Made by a program: the position numbers and the translations under genes
Notes under the pieces: model-generated
Told to the model about the DNA's origin: nothing
Databases searched by the model: none
What the model saw: only the letters and a program-made list of their open reading frames with translations
Source: Pseudomonas taiwanensis DSM 21245
Lineage (GTDB): Bacteria > Pseudomonadota > Gammaproteobacteria > Pseudomonadales > Pseudomonadaceae
Assembly (NCBI RefSeq): GCF_000425785.1
Contig: NZ_AUEC01000030.1
Location: forward strand, 1-64,000
Length of the DNA: 64,000 bases
Direction of reading: 5' to 3'
Part shown: positions 52,779 to 62,527 of the stretch, in pieces
Layout: the number at the start of each line of letters is the position of its first letter
How positions within the stretch are numbered: the first letter of the stretch is position 1

Positions 52779-52822
52779 CTTGAAGCGGCATTGACGCCCT
52801 TCTGCTCGAGTCCAAACCCTCC

Positions 52823-52846
52823 CGAGGCCGCCTGCGCGCGGCCTCG
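52823..52846 (+). other. Hairpin in the ribBA-ribH gap
   Basis: CGAGGCCGC pairs with GCGGCCTCG around CTGCGC in the 91-base gap. It has no T run, so it is not a standard terminator; it might modulate ribH translation or mRNA stability. Confidence 0.5.
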
Positions 52847-52869
52847 CTCTTGAAGATGAGAACATCGGA

Positions 52870-53346
52870 ATGACCCTGAAGACCATCGAAGGTACCTTCA
52901 TCGCCCCCAAAGGTCGCTATGCTTTGGTGGTTGGCCGCTTCAACAGCTTCGTCGTCGAAAGCCTGGTAAGCGGTGCAGTCGATGCCCTGGTTCGCCATGG
53001 CGTCAGCGAAAGCGACATCACCATCATCCGTGCCCCGGGCGCGTTCGAAATCCCGCTGGTGGCTCAGAAAGTTGCCCAGCAAGGGGAATACGACGCGATC
53101 ATCGCCCTGGGCGCAGTGATCCGTGGCGGTACCCCGCACTTCGAATACGTGGCGGGCGAATGCACCAAGGGCCTGGCCCAGGTGTCCATGGAGTTCGGTG
53201 TACCGGTCGCCTTCGGCGTCCTGACCGTCGATTCCATCGAGCAAGCCATCGAGCGTTCCGGCACCAAGGCCGGTAACAAAGGTGCTGAAGCTGCCCTGTC
53301 CGCACTGGAAATGGTCAGCCTGCTGGCGCAGTTGGAGGCCAAGTGA
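52870..53346 (+). CDS. ribH: 6,7-dimethyl-8-ribityllumazine synthase
   Basis: This 158-residue enzyme condenses the RibD and RibB products. Features are [26 protein letters not shown] (substrate binding), [16 protein letters not shown] and VAFGVLTVD. Its stop overlaps the nusB GTG by four bases. Confidence 0.97.
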   Translation: MTLKTIEGTFIAPKGRYALVVGRFNSFVVESLVSGAVDALVRHGVSESDITIIRAPGAFEIPLVAQKVAQQGEYDAIIALGAVIRGGTPHFEYVAGECTKGLAQVSMEFGVPVAFGVLTVDSIEQAIERSGTKAGNKGAEAALSALEMVSLLAQLEAK

Positions 53347-53843
53347 TTAGCGACGAAAGCGATCGTTTCAACCCGCGCGATCCAAAACCTGCGGATGCCG
53401 GCAAGCCATCGAAGAGCGCCAAGCGCCGCGAAGCCCGCAAGCTCGCGACCCAGGCCCTGTACCAGTGGCACATGGCTCAGCATTCGCTGAACGAGATCGA
53501 GGCACAGTTCCGGGTCGATAACGATTTCTCCGATGTCGACGGCGCCTACTTCCGCGAAATCCTGCACGGGGTTCCGGCGATCAAGGGCGAGATCGACAAC
53601 GCCCTAGCACCTTGCCTGGACCTGGCACTGGAAGAGCTCGACCCGGTCGAGCTGGCCGTGCTGCGCCTGTCCACCTGGGAGTTCATCAAGCGCGTCGACG
53701 TACCGTACCGCGTGGTGATCAACGAAGGCGTGGAACTGGCCAAGGTCTTTGGCGCCACTGACGGCCACAAGTTCGTCAACGGCGTGCTGGACAAGCTCGC
53801 TCCGATCCTGCGTGAAGCAGAAGTCAAGGCGAACAAGCGCTGA
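53343..53843 (+). CDS. nusB: Transcription antitermination factor NusB
   Basis: NusB, with S10 (NusE, 253-564), binds boxA in rRNA transcripts. The 166-residue protein has the family core [15 protein letters not shown] and the C-terminal [14 protein letters not shown]. It starts at GTG overlapping the ribH stop (GTGA). The first 25 residues are a charged, variable extension. Confidence 0.96.
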   Translation: MISDESDRFNPRDPKPADAGKPSKSAKRREARKLATQALYQWHMAQHSLNEIEAQFRVDNDFSDVDGAYFREILHGVPAIKGEIDNALAPCLDLALEELDPVELAVLRLSTWEFIKRVDVPYRVVINEGVELAKVFGATDGHKFVNGVLDKLAPILREAEVKANKR

Positions 53844-53861
53844 TCCTGGCGCTGTCGGGCC

Positions 53862-54824
53862 ATGGGTGAGTTCGAGCTGATCAACCGCTTCTTCGCTGCT
53901 GCGTCCTGTGCGCAAGGCGGCGAAGGTGTGGTGTTGGGCATTGGCGACGACTGCGCACTGCTTAGCCTTTTCCCAGGCGAGCAAATGGCGGTGTCCACCG
54001 ACACGCTGGTCGCCGGGGTGCATTTTCCCGCTGTCTGCGATCCTTGCTTGCTCGGCCAGCGTTCGCTGGCGGTGGCAGCCAGCGACCTGGCGGCCATGGG
54101 GGCAAAGCCGATCGGCTTCACCCTTGCCCTGACCTTGCCCGATGTAGGCCCTGATTGGCTCGCGGCGTTTGCCGAAGGCCTCAGCCGCATGGCCCATCGT
54201 TGCGGCATGAGCCTGATCGGCGGCGATACCACACGAGGCCCCTTGAGCATCACCGTGACCGTGTTTGGTAGTGTGCCTGCTGGCCAGGCCCTGCGCCGCA
54301 GTGGCGCAAGGCCGGGTGATGTGCTGTGCGTCGGCGCAGCGTTGGGTAACGCTGCAGGTGCCTTGCCGCTGGTACTGGGCGAGCGTGTGGCGCCGGTCGA
54401 GCTGGCAGCGCCGTTGCTGGGCCATTACTGGTCGCCGATGCCGCAGCTCGAACTGGGGCAGTTGCTGCGGGGGCACGCGACGGCGGCATTGGACATTTCC
54501 GATGGCCTGCTCGCCGATTGCGGGCATATCGCCAAGGCCTCCGGTGTCGCGATCGAGGTGAACCTGGAGCAGGTCCCCATGTCTTCTGCTTTGCAGGCCT
54601 TCCTTGGCCAGGACGCAGCGCGGCGAGCGGCGCTCACCGGTGGCGACGACTATGTGCTGGCGTTCACCTTGCCGCCCGAGGCGCTTTCATCCCTGCAGGG
54701 CCGTGTAGCGGTGCACGTCATCGGCCGGGTGCTCGAGGGCGAAGGCGTGACGCTGCGTGATCCGCAGGGCCGAGACATCACCCCCGTGCAGCGGGGTTAT
54801 CAACATTTTAGGGAGACACCGTGA
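53862..54824 (+). CDS. thiL: Thiamine-phosphate kinase
   Basis: ThiL makes thiamine diphosphate from thiamine phosphate. The 320-residue protein has GIGDDCALL and STDTLVAGVHF near the start, SDLAAMGAKP and SLIGGDTTRGP in the ATP-binding part, and DISDGLLAD. Its stop overlaps the pgpA GTG by four bases. Confidence 0.97.
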   Translation: MGEFELINRFFAAASCAQGGEGVVLGIGDDCALLSLFPGEQMAVSTDTLVAGVHFPAVCDPCLLGQRSLAVAASDLAAMGAKPIGFTLALTLPDVGPDWLAAFAEGLSRMAHRCGMSLIGGDTTRGPLSITVTVFGSVPAGQALRRSGARPGDVLCVGAALGNAAGALPLVLGERVAPVELAAPLLGHYWSPMPQLELGQLLRGHATAALDISDGLLADCGHIAKASGVAIEVNLEQVPMSSALQAFLGQDAARRAALTGGDDYVLAFTLPPEALSSLQGRVAVHVIGRVLEGEGVTLRDPQGRDITPVQRGYQHFRETP

Positions 54825-55324
54825 CCGACCACCCCAACCAGGTGCCAGCGGAGTTCGTTCCGCCATCGGTCTGGCGCAACCCGTGGCACTTCATCGCCTT
54901 CGGCTTCGGTTCCGGCACGCTGCCCAAGGCACCGGGTACCTGGGGTTCGCTGGTGGCCTTGCCGTTCATTCCGTTGTGGCAAATGCTACCGGACTGGGGC
55001 TACTGGCTGCTGCTGGGCATTACCATGCTGTTTGGCTTCTGGCTGTGCGGCAAAGTCGCCAATGACTTGCGTGTGCATGACCATGAGGGCATTGTTTGGG
55101 ATGAGATGGTCGGCATGTGGATCACCCTGTGGCTGGTGCCTGAAGGATGGCAGTGGCTGCTGGCGGGGTTCTTGATGTTCCGCTTCTTCGACATCCTCAA
55201 GCCGTGGCCGATCCGCTGGATCGACCGTCATGTGCACGGCGGTGTGGGGATCATGCTCGACGATATCCTGGCTGGCGTATTCGCCTGGCTGGGCATGCAG
55301 GTTCTGGTGTGGGTGGTGGCCTGA
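54821..55324 (+). CDS. pgpA: Phosphatidylglycerophosphatase A
   Basis: PgpA dephosphorylates phosphatidylglycerol phosphate in the inner membrane. The 167-residue protein has GFGSGTLPKAPGTWGSL (family motif), three hydrophobic segments, and the acidic motif HDHEGIVWDEMVGMW. It overlaps thiL by four bases. Confidence 0.96.
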   Translation: MTDHPNQVPAEFVPPSVWRNPWHFIAFGFGSGTLPKAPGTWGSLVALPFIPLWQMLPDWGYWLLLGITMLFGFWLCGKVANDLRVHDHEGIVWDEMVGMWITLWLVPEGWQWLLAGFLMFRFFDILKPWPIRWIDRHVHGGVGIMLDDILAGVFAWLGMQVLVWVVA

Positions 55325-55338
55325 CAGGGAGTACGCGA

Positions 55339-56088
55339 ATGGCCATTAGGACGATGCTGCTGGCAATGATGCTGACTCTCGCCACGTGGGCGGGCAACGC
55401 GGTGGCCGAACAATTGCCCAGGCAGATCCGGCTGGTGAGCGAGCAGTGGCTCGACTACACCAATGCCGACGGCACCGGGGTGGCATGGGATGTACTGCGC
55501 AAGGTGTTCGAGCCCGCCGGCATCAAGGTCCAGGTGCAAAGTGCGCCCTACAGCCGGGCGGTTGGGCTGGTCAAGCGCGGCGCAGCCGACGCCTGGGTCG
55601 GCTCCTACAAGCAGGAGAACGACGACAACCTGTACCCGAGCTGGCATTTTGATATGGACCATATCTATGCCCTTGGCTTGACCAGCAAGCCCACGCCGAC
55701 GCTGGACACCGTCGGCCAGTATCGCCTGGCCTGGGTCCGTGGCTACGACTACGGCAACTACCTGCCAAATGTGCGCAGATTCCGCGAGATCCAGCGGCGC
55801 GAAGGCATTTTGCCCATGCTCGAGCACGACCGTGTGGATTTCTACATCGATGCCCTGACCGAAGTGGACTATGTGCTGGAGCAGGCGCCGCAGCCTGAGC
55901 GCTTCCGCCGTACCCATGTGGCCGAACTGCCGCTGTACCTGGCCTTTGGCCGCAGCGATGAGGCCAAGGCGCTGATCAGGGTATTCGACAGGCGAATGGC
56001 GGAGCTGGTGCGAAGTGGCGAACTCAAGCCCATCTTCGAGCACTGGAAGCAGCCGTATCCATTCACCCCGGACAGCAAGCCGCAATAG
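55339..56088 (+). CDS. Periplasmic solute-binding protein (SBP family 3), orphan
   Basis: The 249-residue protein has a signal peptide (MAIRTMLLAMMLTLATWAGNAVA) and a type II periplasmic-binding fold (LVSEQWLDYTNADGTGVAWDVLRKVFEPAG...SAPYSRAVGLVKRGAADAWVGSYK). No permease or ATPase gene is next to it. It lies 14 bases after pgpA and may be cotranscribed with the rib-thiL-pgpA operon. The ligand is unknown. Confidence 0.83.
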   Translation: MAIRTMLLAMMLTLATWAGNAVAEQLPRQIRLVSEQWLDYTNADGTGVAWDVLRKVFEPAGIKVQVQSAPYSRAVGLVKRGAADAWVGSYKQENDDNLYPSWHFDMDHIYALGLTSKPTPTLDTVGQYRLAWVRGYDYGNYLPNVRRFREIQRREGILPMLEHDRVDFYIDALTEVDYVLEQAPQPERFRRTHVAELPLYLAFGRSDEAKALIRVFDRRMAELVRSGELKPIFEHWKQPYPFTPDSKPQ

Positions 56089-56192
56089 CGCGGCTGTCGC
56101 CACTGGAGAGCGACCCGCCCGTGAGCATTTCAAGCATCGAACTTTTCGATCTTAAGCCACGATATTCAGCCAGCGCACAGCCGCCAACCTGC

Positions 56193-56201
56193 TGATACAA
56201 T
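56193..56201 (+). promoter_or_regulatory. Possible extended -10 promoter of ribA
   Basis: TGATACAAT fits an extended -10 element (TG-n-TATAAT-like) 39 bases before the ribA GTG. No good -35 is seen. No FMN riboswitch lies in this gap, in contrast to the ribB at 61562. Confidence 0.35.
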
Positions 56202-56240
56202 CGGCTCACGTGAAATTTCAAACTTATCCAGGAGCACAAC

Positions 56241-56858
56241 GTGCCCGTCGTCTTTGTTGCCGCCTCGAAACTCCCGACTCCTTTTGCAATCTTCACCATG
56301 CATGGCTTCCTCGATGAAGCCACTGGCCGAGAGCACGTCGTGCTCAGCCTGGGTGACATTGCCGATGGCGAGCCGGTGCTGGGGCGCTTGCACTCCGAGT
56401 GCCTGACCGGTGATGCCCTGTTCAGCCAGCGCTGTGATTGCGGCTCGCAACTGGAGGCCGCACTTCAAGCTATCGCCCGTGAGGGGCGCGGGGTGCTGCT
56501 GTACCTGCGCCAGGAAGGCCGTGGCATTGGCCTGCTCAACAAGATCCGCGCCTATGAGCTGCAAGATGGCGGCGCCGATACCGTTGAGGCCAACGAGCGT
56601 CTGGGCTTCGCCGCCGACCAGCGCGACTACGGTATCTGTCTGCCGATGCTTGAGCACTTGGGCGTGAAATCGCTGCGTCTGATGACCAACAACCCGCGCA
56701 AGGTCAAGGCGTTGACCGACATGAACATCAAGGTCGCCGAGCGCGTGCCGCTGCACACCGGCCACAACCCGCACAACCGTCTTTACCTGGCGACCAAGGC
56801 CGATAAACTCGGCCACATGATGGGCAACAAGCACCAGGGTGAGGTGCCTCAGGCGTGA
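56241..56858 (+). CDS. ribA: GTP cyclohydrolase II
   Basis: RibA opens the riboflavin pathway by converting GTP to 2,5-diamino-6-ribosylamino-pyrimidinone phosphate. The 205-residue protein retains the zinc cysteines 54, 65 and 67 in [20 protein letters not shown] and [10 protein letters not shown]. It therefore supplies the activity that the RibBA second domain appears to have lost. Translation starts at GTG after CAGGAGC. Confidence 0.96.
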   Translation: MPVVFVAASKLPTPFAIFTMHGFLDEATGREHVVLSLGDIADGEPVLGRLHSECLTGDALFSQRCDCGSQLEAALQAIAREGRGVLLYLRQEGRGIGLLNKIRAYELQDGGADTVEANERLGFAADQRDYGICLPMLEHLGVKSLRLMTNNPRKVKALTDMNIKVAERVPLHTGHNPHNRLYLATKADKLGHMMGNKHQGEVPQA

Positions 56859-57274
56859 CACGTGGCGAGGTGAAGCGGCGTCTGGCGTTGGCCTGGTGGC
56901 AATACCTGGCGGTGGGCCTCGTGCCGCTGCCGGTCATGGCCTGGGCCTTCGGCGGCGGCGATGCGTTGATCCCGGTACTGGCGATGCCGCTGTTCATCGC
57001 CGGTGCTGCTTCCATGTTCCTGAGCCTACCGCGCTTTGGCGCCTACAAGCGCGCCCTGATCGCCACTTCCAAGGCGCTGGGCACGGCTGAAGAGCCTGCG
57101 GCCTGGATCGAGCTGGCCCGTGTGCGACGGTGGGCCATGCTGTACGCCTGTTTTCCTGCCTGGGTCGCGGCGCTGTCGGTACTGGTGGGCCTGGAAGCCG
57201 TGCCGCAGGTGCTCCTGGCGCTGTCGACCGTGGTGCTGCTTTACCTCTACCGTATTCCGCGTCAGTTGGGCTGA
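56855..57274 (+). CDS. Small conserved membrane protein
   Basis: The 139-residue protein has four hydrophobic segments and no domain I recognise. It starts at GTG overlapping ribA by four bases and its stop shares one base with the following BtuF-like gene, so it is probably part of a ribA operon. The role is unknown; an accessory membrane role for cofactor transport is only a guess. Confidence 0.78.
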   Translation: MTRGEVKRRLALAWWQYLAVGLVPLPVMAWAFGGGDALIPVLAMPLFIAGAASMFLSLPRFGAYKRALIATSKALGTAEEPAAWIELARVRRWAMLYACFPAWVAALSVLVGLEAVPQVLLALSTVVLLYLYRIPRQLG

Positions 57275-58080
57275 TGCGCATTTTCCTCTGCCTGTTGGTA
57301 CTGCTGGCGTGCAGTGCCCAGGCGCAGGAACCGCTGCGGGTGATCAGCCTGGCACCCTCGATGACCGACATCATGCTCGAACTGCAGGCCGATGACCTGC
57401 TGGTTGGCGTACTGGACGGCGGCGAGCGGCCAGCGGGTCTACGTGCCTTGCCCTCGGTGGGGCGCCACGGGCAACTGGACATGGAGCGTTTGCTCAGCCT
57501 CAGGCCCGACCTGGTGCTGGTATGGCCCTCAGGCGTGTCGCCAGCCCAACAAGCCCAGCTCAAGCGATTGGGCATCGAGACCTTCAGTGCCGAACCCCAC
57601 AGCCTTGACCAGCTTATCGAGCAGATCGAGGCAATAGCCGAACGTATTGGCCGTGGCGAGCAAGGGCTGCGATATGGGGCGCTGCTTCGTGATCGTTTAC
57701 AGCAGTTGCGCCAGCGCTACCGGCGCGAGCAACCGGTAAGCGTGTTCTACCAGGTGTGGGACACGCCGCTCTATACAGTGGGTGCAACGCAGATCATCAG
57801 TGACGCATTGGCCGTATGCGGGGCCCGGAACGTGTTCGACGATATTAACCTGCCTGCTCCGCAGATAAGCGTGGAAGCGGTGCTTCAACGTGATCCTCAG
57901 GTGATTCTGGCCGGCGATTGGGCACAATTGGCCCGTTGGAAAGCCTGGCCGCGACTGCGTGCCGTGGCGGGGAAGCGCTTGCTGGTAGTGCCGGACAAGG
58001 GCCTGGAGCGGCCCAGCGGGCAGATGATCGACGCCACCAAGCGTCTGTGTGCACTGCTGGAGGCCCGAGCGCCAGATTGA
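57274..58080 (+). CDS. BtuF-like cobalamin/haem-type periplasmic-binding protein
   Basis: This 268-residue protein has a signal peptide ([17 protein letters not shown]) and the class III binding-protein fold (LRVISLAPSMTDIMLELQADDLLVGV...RPDLVLVWPSGVSP...FYQVWDTPLYTVG). It resembles BtuF, the vitamin B12-binding protein. No BtuC/BtuD genes are next to it. It sits in an apparent operon after ribA and the small membrane protein. Confidence 0.85.
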   Translation: MRIFLCLLVLLACSAQAQEPLRVISLAPSMTDIMLELQADDLLVGVLDGGERPAGLRALPSVGRHGQLDMERLLSLRPDLVLVWPSGVSPAQQAQLKRLGIETFSAEPHSLDQLIEQIEAIAERIGRGEQGLRYGALLRDRLQQLRQRYRREQPVSVFYQVWDTPLYTVGATQIISDALAVCGARNVFDDINLPAPQISVEAVLQRDPQVILAGDWAQLARWKAWPRLRAVAGKRLLVVPDKGLERPSGQMIDATKRLCALLEARAPD

Positions 58081-58105
58081 AACCTGGCGCTCGGAGCGAC
58101 GCGCT

Positions 58106-60001
58106 TTACAGGCCGAGCTTGTTCATCCGCGCTTTGACCGACGCTGCGATGCCGGCAGCATCCAAGCCGCACTCGGCCAGCATTTGGGCGGGCTTGGCGT
58201 GCTCGACATAGAGGTCGGGCAGGCCAAGGTGCAGCAGCGGCTTCACCACGCCCTCGCGAGCGAGGAACTCGCCCACGGCAGCACCGGCCCCGCCCATGAT
58301 GGCGTTTTCCTCAATGGTCACCAGCAGTTCATGGCTGTCAGCCAGCGTGCGGACCAAGGCTTCGTCCAGGGGTTTGACGAAGCGCATGTCGACCACAGTC
58401 GCGTTGATCTGCTCGGCCACTTGCAGGGCTTCGGCCAACTGCACGCCGAATACCAGCAGTGCGACGTTCTCGCCCTGGCGGCGAACCACGCCCTTACCAA
58501 TTTCCAGGGGCTCGAGATCGCCGCTGATCGGTGCGTTCGGTCCTGTGCCACGCGGGTAGCGCACGGCAGCCGGGCCGTTGTAGTGATGGCCTGTGCTGAG
58601 CATCTTGCGCAGCTCGTTCTCGTCGCTTGGGGTCATCACCACGATGCCGGGGATGCAGCGCAGGTACGAAAGGTCGTAGCTGCCTGCGTGGGTGGGGCCG
58701 TCTTCGCCGACCAGGCCGGCGCGGTCGATGGCGAACAGTACGTCGAGGTTCTGCACGGCGACATCGTGAATCAACTGGTCGTAGGCGCGCTGCAGGAAGG
58801 TCGAGTAGATGGCAACGACCGGTTTGGCGCCTTCGCAGGCCATGCCCGCCGCCAGGGTGACGGCATGCTGCTCGGCGATGGCTACGTCGAAGTAGCGCTC
58901 CGGGTAGCGTTCGCTGAAGGCGACCAGGTCCGAGCCTTCCTTCATCGCTGGGGTGATGCCTACCAGGCGATTGTCGGCGGCGGCCATGTCGCACAGCCAC
59001 TGGCCGAACACCGCGGAGTATTTCGGGCCGCTGGCTTTCTTCGGTGCGGCCGGCTTGTCGGCCGGTTCCAGCTTGGTGATGGCGTGGTAGCCGATCGGGT
59101 CGGCTTCGGCAGGGGCGAAGCCTTTGCCTTTCTTGGTCACCACGTGCAGGAACTGTGGACCCTTGAGGTCACGCATGTTGCGCAGGGTGGCGATCATGGT
59201 CGGCAGGTCATGGCCGTCGATCGGGCCGATGTAGTTCCAACCCAATTCCTCGAAGAGGGTGCCGGGGGCCAGCATGCCCTTGGCGTATTCCTCGGTGCGG
59301 CGGGCGATTTCCCAGGCGCCTGGGAGGCGCGACAGCACCTTCTTGCTGCCTTCGCGCATGCTCGAATAGGTGCGGCTGGAGAGGATCTTGGCCAGGTAGT
59401 TGGACAGGCCGCCGACATTGCGCGAGATCGACATGTCGTTGTCGTTGAGGATCACCAGCATGTCGGCGTCGACTTCCTGGGCGTGGTTCAACGCTTCGAA
59501 GGCCATGCCGGCAGTCAGTGCGCCGTCGCCGATCACCGCGATCGACTTGCGTGGGTCGTTCTGCAGGCGTGCGGCAATGGCCATGCCCAGGGCGGCGCTG
59601 ATCGAGGTGCTGGAGTGGCCGACGCCGAAGGTGTCGTATTCGCTCTCGCTGCGGCGCGGGAAGGCGGCGATGCCATCTTTCTGGCGCAGCGTCAGCATGC
59701 GGTTGCGACGGCCGGTGAGAATCTTGTGCGGGTAGGCCTGGTGGCCGACGTCCCACACCAGGCGGTCATCCGGGGTATCGAAGACGTAGTGCAGGGCAAT
59801 CGTCAGTTCGATGACGCCCAGACCGGCGCCAAAATGCCCACCGGTCTGACCAACGGTGTACAGAAGCTCCTGGCGCAACTCGTCGGCCAGGGTCTCCAGG
59901 TCGGCTTCGGCCAACCGGCGCAGGCCAGCAGGCGTGTCAGCGCGGTCGAGCAACGGCGTGACCGGGCGTTCGCGGGGGATCTCTTGAAACGTCGTGGGCA
60001 T
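58106..60001 (-). CDS. dxs: 1-deoxy-D-xylulose-5-phosphate synthase
   Basis: DXS uses thiamine diphosphate to make the first MEP-pathway intermediate from pyruvate and glyceraldehyde 3-phosphate. The 631-residue protein has the ThDP-binding [32 protein letters not shown], and [15 protein letters not shown] chose the ATG at 60001 ([13 protein letters not shown]); frames from 60109 are longer than the family. It is downstream of ispA, a common arrangement. thiL, in this same window, completes its cofactor. Confidence 0.97.
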   Translation of the reverse strand: MPTTFQEIPRERPVTPLLDRADTPAGLRRLAEADLETLADELRQELLYTVGQTGGHFGAGLGVIELTIALHYVFDTPDDRLVWDVGHQAYPHKILTGRRNRMLTLRQKDGIAAFPRRSESEYDTFGVGHSSTSISAALGMAIAARLQNDPRKSIAVIGDGALTAGMAFEALNHAQEVDADMLVILNDNDMSISRNVGGLSNYLAKILSSRTYSSMREGSKKVLSRLPGAWEIARRTEEYAKGMLAPGTLFEELGWNYIGPIDGHDLPTMIATLRNMRDLKGPQFLHVVTKKGKGFAPAEADPIGYHAITKLEPADKPAAPKKASGPKYSAVFGQWLCDMAAADNRLVGITPAMKEGSDLVAFSERYPERYFDVAIAEQHAVTLAAGMACEGAKPVVAIYSTFLQRAYDQLIHDVAVQNLDVLFAIDRAGLVGEDGPTHAGSYDLSYLRCIPGIVVMTPSDENELRKMLSTGHHYNGPAAVRYPRGTGPNAPISGDLEPLEIGKGVVRRQGENVALLVFGVQLAEALQVAEQINATVVDMRFVKPLDEALVRTLADSHELLVTIEENAIMGGAGAAVGEFLAREGVVKPLLHLGLPDLYVEHAKPAQMLAECGLDAAGIAASVKARMNKLGL

Positions 60002-60097
60002 CAGGCGAGTCGTTATAGGTGTGAAGACGCGGCAGTTTACCCCATTGTGGGAAAAGCTGCCCATTGGGTCGGGGTCGCTTCGGGCTGCTTTACAGCC

Positions 60098-60122
60098 CAT
60101 CGCCGGCAAGCCGGCGCCTACG
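60098..60122 (+). repeat. REP element, family 3, between ispA and dxs
   Basis: CATCGCCGGCAAGCCGGCGCC, followed by TACG, is a palindrome of the CGCCGGCAAGCCGGC type common in Pseudomonas. It lies in the 168-base gap between ispA and dxs on the minus strand, so it may reduce readthrough or stabilise the ispA mRNA end. Confidence 0.75.
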
Positions 60123-60169
60123 AATGCTGCGGTGAAACGTGCCGGTGATGGACCGCGAAGCGGCCCCGA

Positions 60170-61057
60170 TCAATGGCGGCGCTCGACGATATAGCGTGCC
60201 AGCGCCCGGAGTGGCTCGGCGTTCTCGCCAAAACCATCGAGCGCGGCCAGCGCCTGGTCACGCAGCTCCAGCGCGTAGGCCTTGGCCGCGTCCAGGCCGA
60301 GCAAGGCCGGATAGGTCGGTTTGTCACGGGCTATGTCGGCGCCCTGGCGTTTGCCGAGGGTGGCGGTATCGCTTTCCACGTCGAGGATGTCGTCCTGCAC
60401 CTGGAATGCCAGGCCGATGGCTCGTGCATAGGTTTTCAAGGCATCGAGCTGTGCTTGCTCGGCGCGGGCGCTGGCCAGGGCGCCTAGGTGTACGCTGGCT
60501 TCGATCAACGCGCCGGTCTTGTGCCGGTGCATGAATTCGAGCGCCTGTTGGTCAAGCTTCAGGCCCACCGACCCCAGGTCGATGGCCTGGCCGCCGACCA
60601 TGCCAGCCGGCCCGGCTGCCTTGGCCAGGGTTTGCACCATCGCCAGGCGGATGCTGTCTGGCTGGGGGCTCAGACGCGGGTCGAGCAGAGCGCTGAAGGC
60701 CAGGCTCTGCAGGCCGTCGCCCGCAAGGATGGCGCAGGCTTCGTCGAAGGCCTTGTGGGTAGTTGGCTGGCCACGGCGCAGGTCATCGTCGTCCATCGCC
60801 GGCAGGTCATCGTGCACCAGCGAATAGGCATGGATCAGTTCCACCGCACAGGCCGCGCCATTGGCTTGTTCGGCCGGGGCACCCAGGGCTTCGCAGGCAG
60901 CATAGGCGAGCAGTGGGCGTACCCGCTTGCCGCCGTTCATGACGCTATAGCGCATGGCTGCGTAGAGGCGTTCGAGCTCTTTGGACGGGGCCTCGAACAG
61001 GGGTTCGAGCGCGGCGTCGACACGGGCCTGGCTGCTGGCCTGGTAAGCGCTGATCAT
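60170..61057 (-). CDS. ispA: Farnesyl diphosphate synthase
   Basis: IspA condenses isopentenyl and dimethylallyl diphosphates to farnesyl diphosphate. The 295-residue protein has both Asp-rich motifs: [15 protein letters not shown] and [13 protein letters not shown]. Its start overlaps the xseB stop by four bases. Frames from 61156 are rejected because they lie inside xseB. Confidence 0.96.
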   Translation of the reverse strand: MISAYQASSQARVDAALEPLFEAPSKELERLYAAMRYSVMNGGKRVRPLLAYAACEALGAPAEQANGAACAVELIHAYSLVHDDLPAMDDDDLRRGQPTTHKAFDEACAILAGDGLQSLAFSALLDPRLSPQPDSIRLAMVQTLAKAAGPAGMVGGQAIDLGSVGLKLDQQALEFMHRHKTGALIEASVHLGALASARAEQAQLDALKTYARAIGLAFQVQDDILDVESDTATLGKRQGADIARDKPTYPALLGLDAAKAYALELRDQALAALDGFGENAEPLRALARYIVERRH

Positions 61058-61296
61058 GCTTCTGGCTCCGCATCGAAGGGCTGGGCGGCCAGCTCGCCGT
61101 CCCGCTCCAGGAGGATCTGTACTTTCTGCTCGGCCTGGGCCAGCGCCCCCTGGCAATCACGGGTCAGGGCAATGCCTTGTTCAAAGGCGGCCAGCGACTC
61201 TTCCAGCGACAATTCGCCGTTCTCCAGGCGCTCGACCAGCGCTTGCAGGTCTGCGAGGGATTGTTCGAAATCGATGGAGGCTTTTTTGCGGGCCAT
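61054..61296 (-). CDS. xseB: Exodeoxyribonuclease VII small subunit
   Basis: The 80-residue subunit starts [22 protein letters not shown] and has a coiled-coil-like helical core with [17 protein letters not shown], typical of XseB. The xseA partner is not in the window. It heads the xseB-ispA-dxs operon. Confidence 0.95.
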   Translation of the reverse strand: MARKKASIDFEQSLADLQALVERLENGELSLEESLAAFEQGIALTRDCQGALAQAEQKVQILLERDGELAAQPFDAEPEA

Positions 61297-61437
61297 GGCG
61301 ACTGTCTCGGTGGTGTTCAGAACGGCGCGACACTAGCAGAGCAGGGCGGGGGGAGCAAACTTGTGTGGCGGGCCAGGTTCTTTGGGGTAGGCATGATTTC
61401 TGTGGTGTCTGTGAAATCGAGCGCCGCGTGCGCGGCG

Positions 61438-61522
61438 CATCGCGAGCAAGGCTCGCCCCTACGGTTGATTCAGTCCAGGGAGGGGGTAACCCAACCGGTA
61501 GGAGCGAGCCTAGCTCGCGATC
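61438..61522. repeat. REP pair, family 1, in opposite orientations
   Basis: CGCGAGCAAGGCTCGCCCCTACGG (reverse unit, 61438-61464) faces GTAGGAGCGAGCCTAGCTCGCGA (61497-61522), forming a BIME-like inverted pair. A further hairpin GCGCCGCGTGCGCGGCGC lies at 61421-61438. The pair sits between xseB and ribB. Confidence 0.8.
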
Positions 61523-61561
61523 CGCTGCGCCACTGCGCTCAAGGCGAGCGCCTGCAGGCAA

Positions 61562-62212
61562 TCACACCATTTCCGCTTCCCGCACCAGCATCGCCTCGCG
61601 GTACCGCGCCAGCTCTTCAATAGTCAGCACGGGTAGATTGTATTGCCGCGCATACACCGCCACCTGTTCGCCCCTGGCCATGCTGCCATCAGGGTTCATC
61701 AGCTCGCACAGCACTGCTGCCGGGCGCAACCCGGCCAGACGCGCAAGGTCCACCGAGCCTTCGGTGTGCCCACGGCGGGTCAGCACCCCGCCATTGCGTG
61801 CGCGCAGCGGGAACACATGGCCGGGGCTGACGATGTGGCGCTGTTCGGCGCTCGAGCGCAAGCACGCTTCGATGGTGGTGATGCGGTCCTGGGCCGAAAC
61901 CCCGGTGCTCACGCCTTCGGCGGCTTCGATGCTGACGGTGAAACCGGTACCGTGGCGTGCCTGGTTGTTCTGCACCATCGGTGCCAGCTGCAGGGCGTCG
62001 ACGGTAGCTTCGTCCAGGCACAGGCAGACGATGCCGCTGCAGTCGCGAATCATCATGGCCATGGTCTGTAACGACAGGTTCTCGGCAGCGGCGACGATGT
62101 CGGCTTCGTCCTCGCGGTCGTCATCGTCAAGCAGCAAAACGGGGCGACCGGCCTGGAAGGCAGCGATGGCGGCGGATACGTTGGGGAATTGCTGTTGCAG
62201 CATAGGGGACAT
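61562..62212 (-). CDS. ribB: 3,4-dihydroxy-2-butanone 4-phosphate synthase (stand-alone)
   Basis: The 216-residue enzyme contains the complete catalytic sequence set (DDDDREDEADIVAAAE, RHGTGFTVSIEAAEGVSTG, SPGHVFPL, GHTEGSVDLARLAG). It starts at ATG 62212 behind GAGGAGC. It duplicates the first domain of RibBA. An FMN riboswitch lies upstream, so it is likely repressed when FMN is plentiful. Confidence 0.95.
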   Translation of the reverse strand: MSPMLQQQFPNVSAAIAAFQAGRPVLLLDDDDREDEADIVAAAENLSLQTMAMMIRDCSGIVCLCLDEATVDALQLAPMVQNNQARHGTGFTVSIEAAEGVSTGVSAQDRITTIEACLRSSAEQRHIVSPGHVFPLRARNGGVLTRRGHTEGSVDLARLAGLRPAAVLCELMNPDGSMARGEQVAVYARQYNLPVLTIEELARYREAMLVREAEMV

Positions 62213-62294
62213 GAAACGCTCCTCGTGAATGATCGATGAACGTCTCGGGGCGAACAAAACGCGTGCACGGGGGCGCCCGAACGGCCCCTGCCTG

Positions 62295-62428
62295 ACGCCT
62301 TCTTTCATCCGGACTATGACCGTCGGCTCTGGAGTCGCACCAGATCTGCTGACCCCCGGCATGGCCGGGGCGCTCGCGGGCTCATCTTTCGATTTACCGC
62401 CGGTGGGGACTTTCACCCCGCCCTGAAG
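62295..62428 (-). promoter_or_regulatory. FMN riboswitch (RFN element) controlling ribB
   Basis: Reading the minus strand from about 62428 to 62295, the sequence shows the conserved RFN blocks: GGGGTGAAAGTCCCCACCGG, GGCGGTAAATCG, GAGCCCGCGAGCG, the variable GC-rich arm, GCAGATCTGGTG, GACTCCAGAGCCGACGG, and CATAGTCCGGATGAAAGAAG. This is a well-known flavin sensor. It lies about 83 bases upstream of the ribB start. Confidence 0.94.
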
Positions 62429-62527
62429 ACCGCCCAAGCATACAGCACCGTGCCACCCCGCTGGCAACCCGGCAGGCTACGACCTTCGGCGGTATCATGC
62501 GGCCAGGGTCTTTTGGAAAACGACATC

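Noticed and set aside
58049..60148. A 699-codon open frame antisense to dxs
   Set aside because: The dxs frame on the other strand has all catalytic motifs; this one has none.
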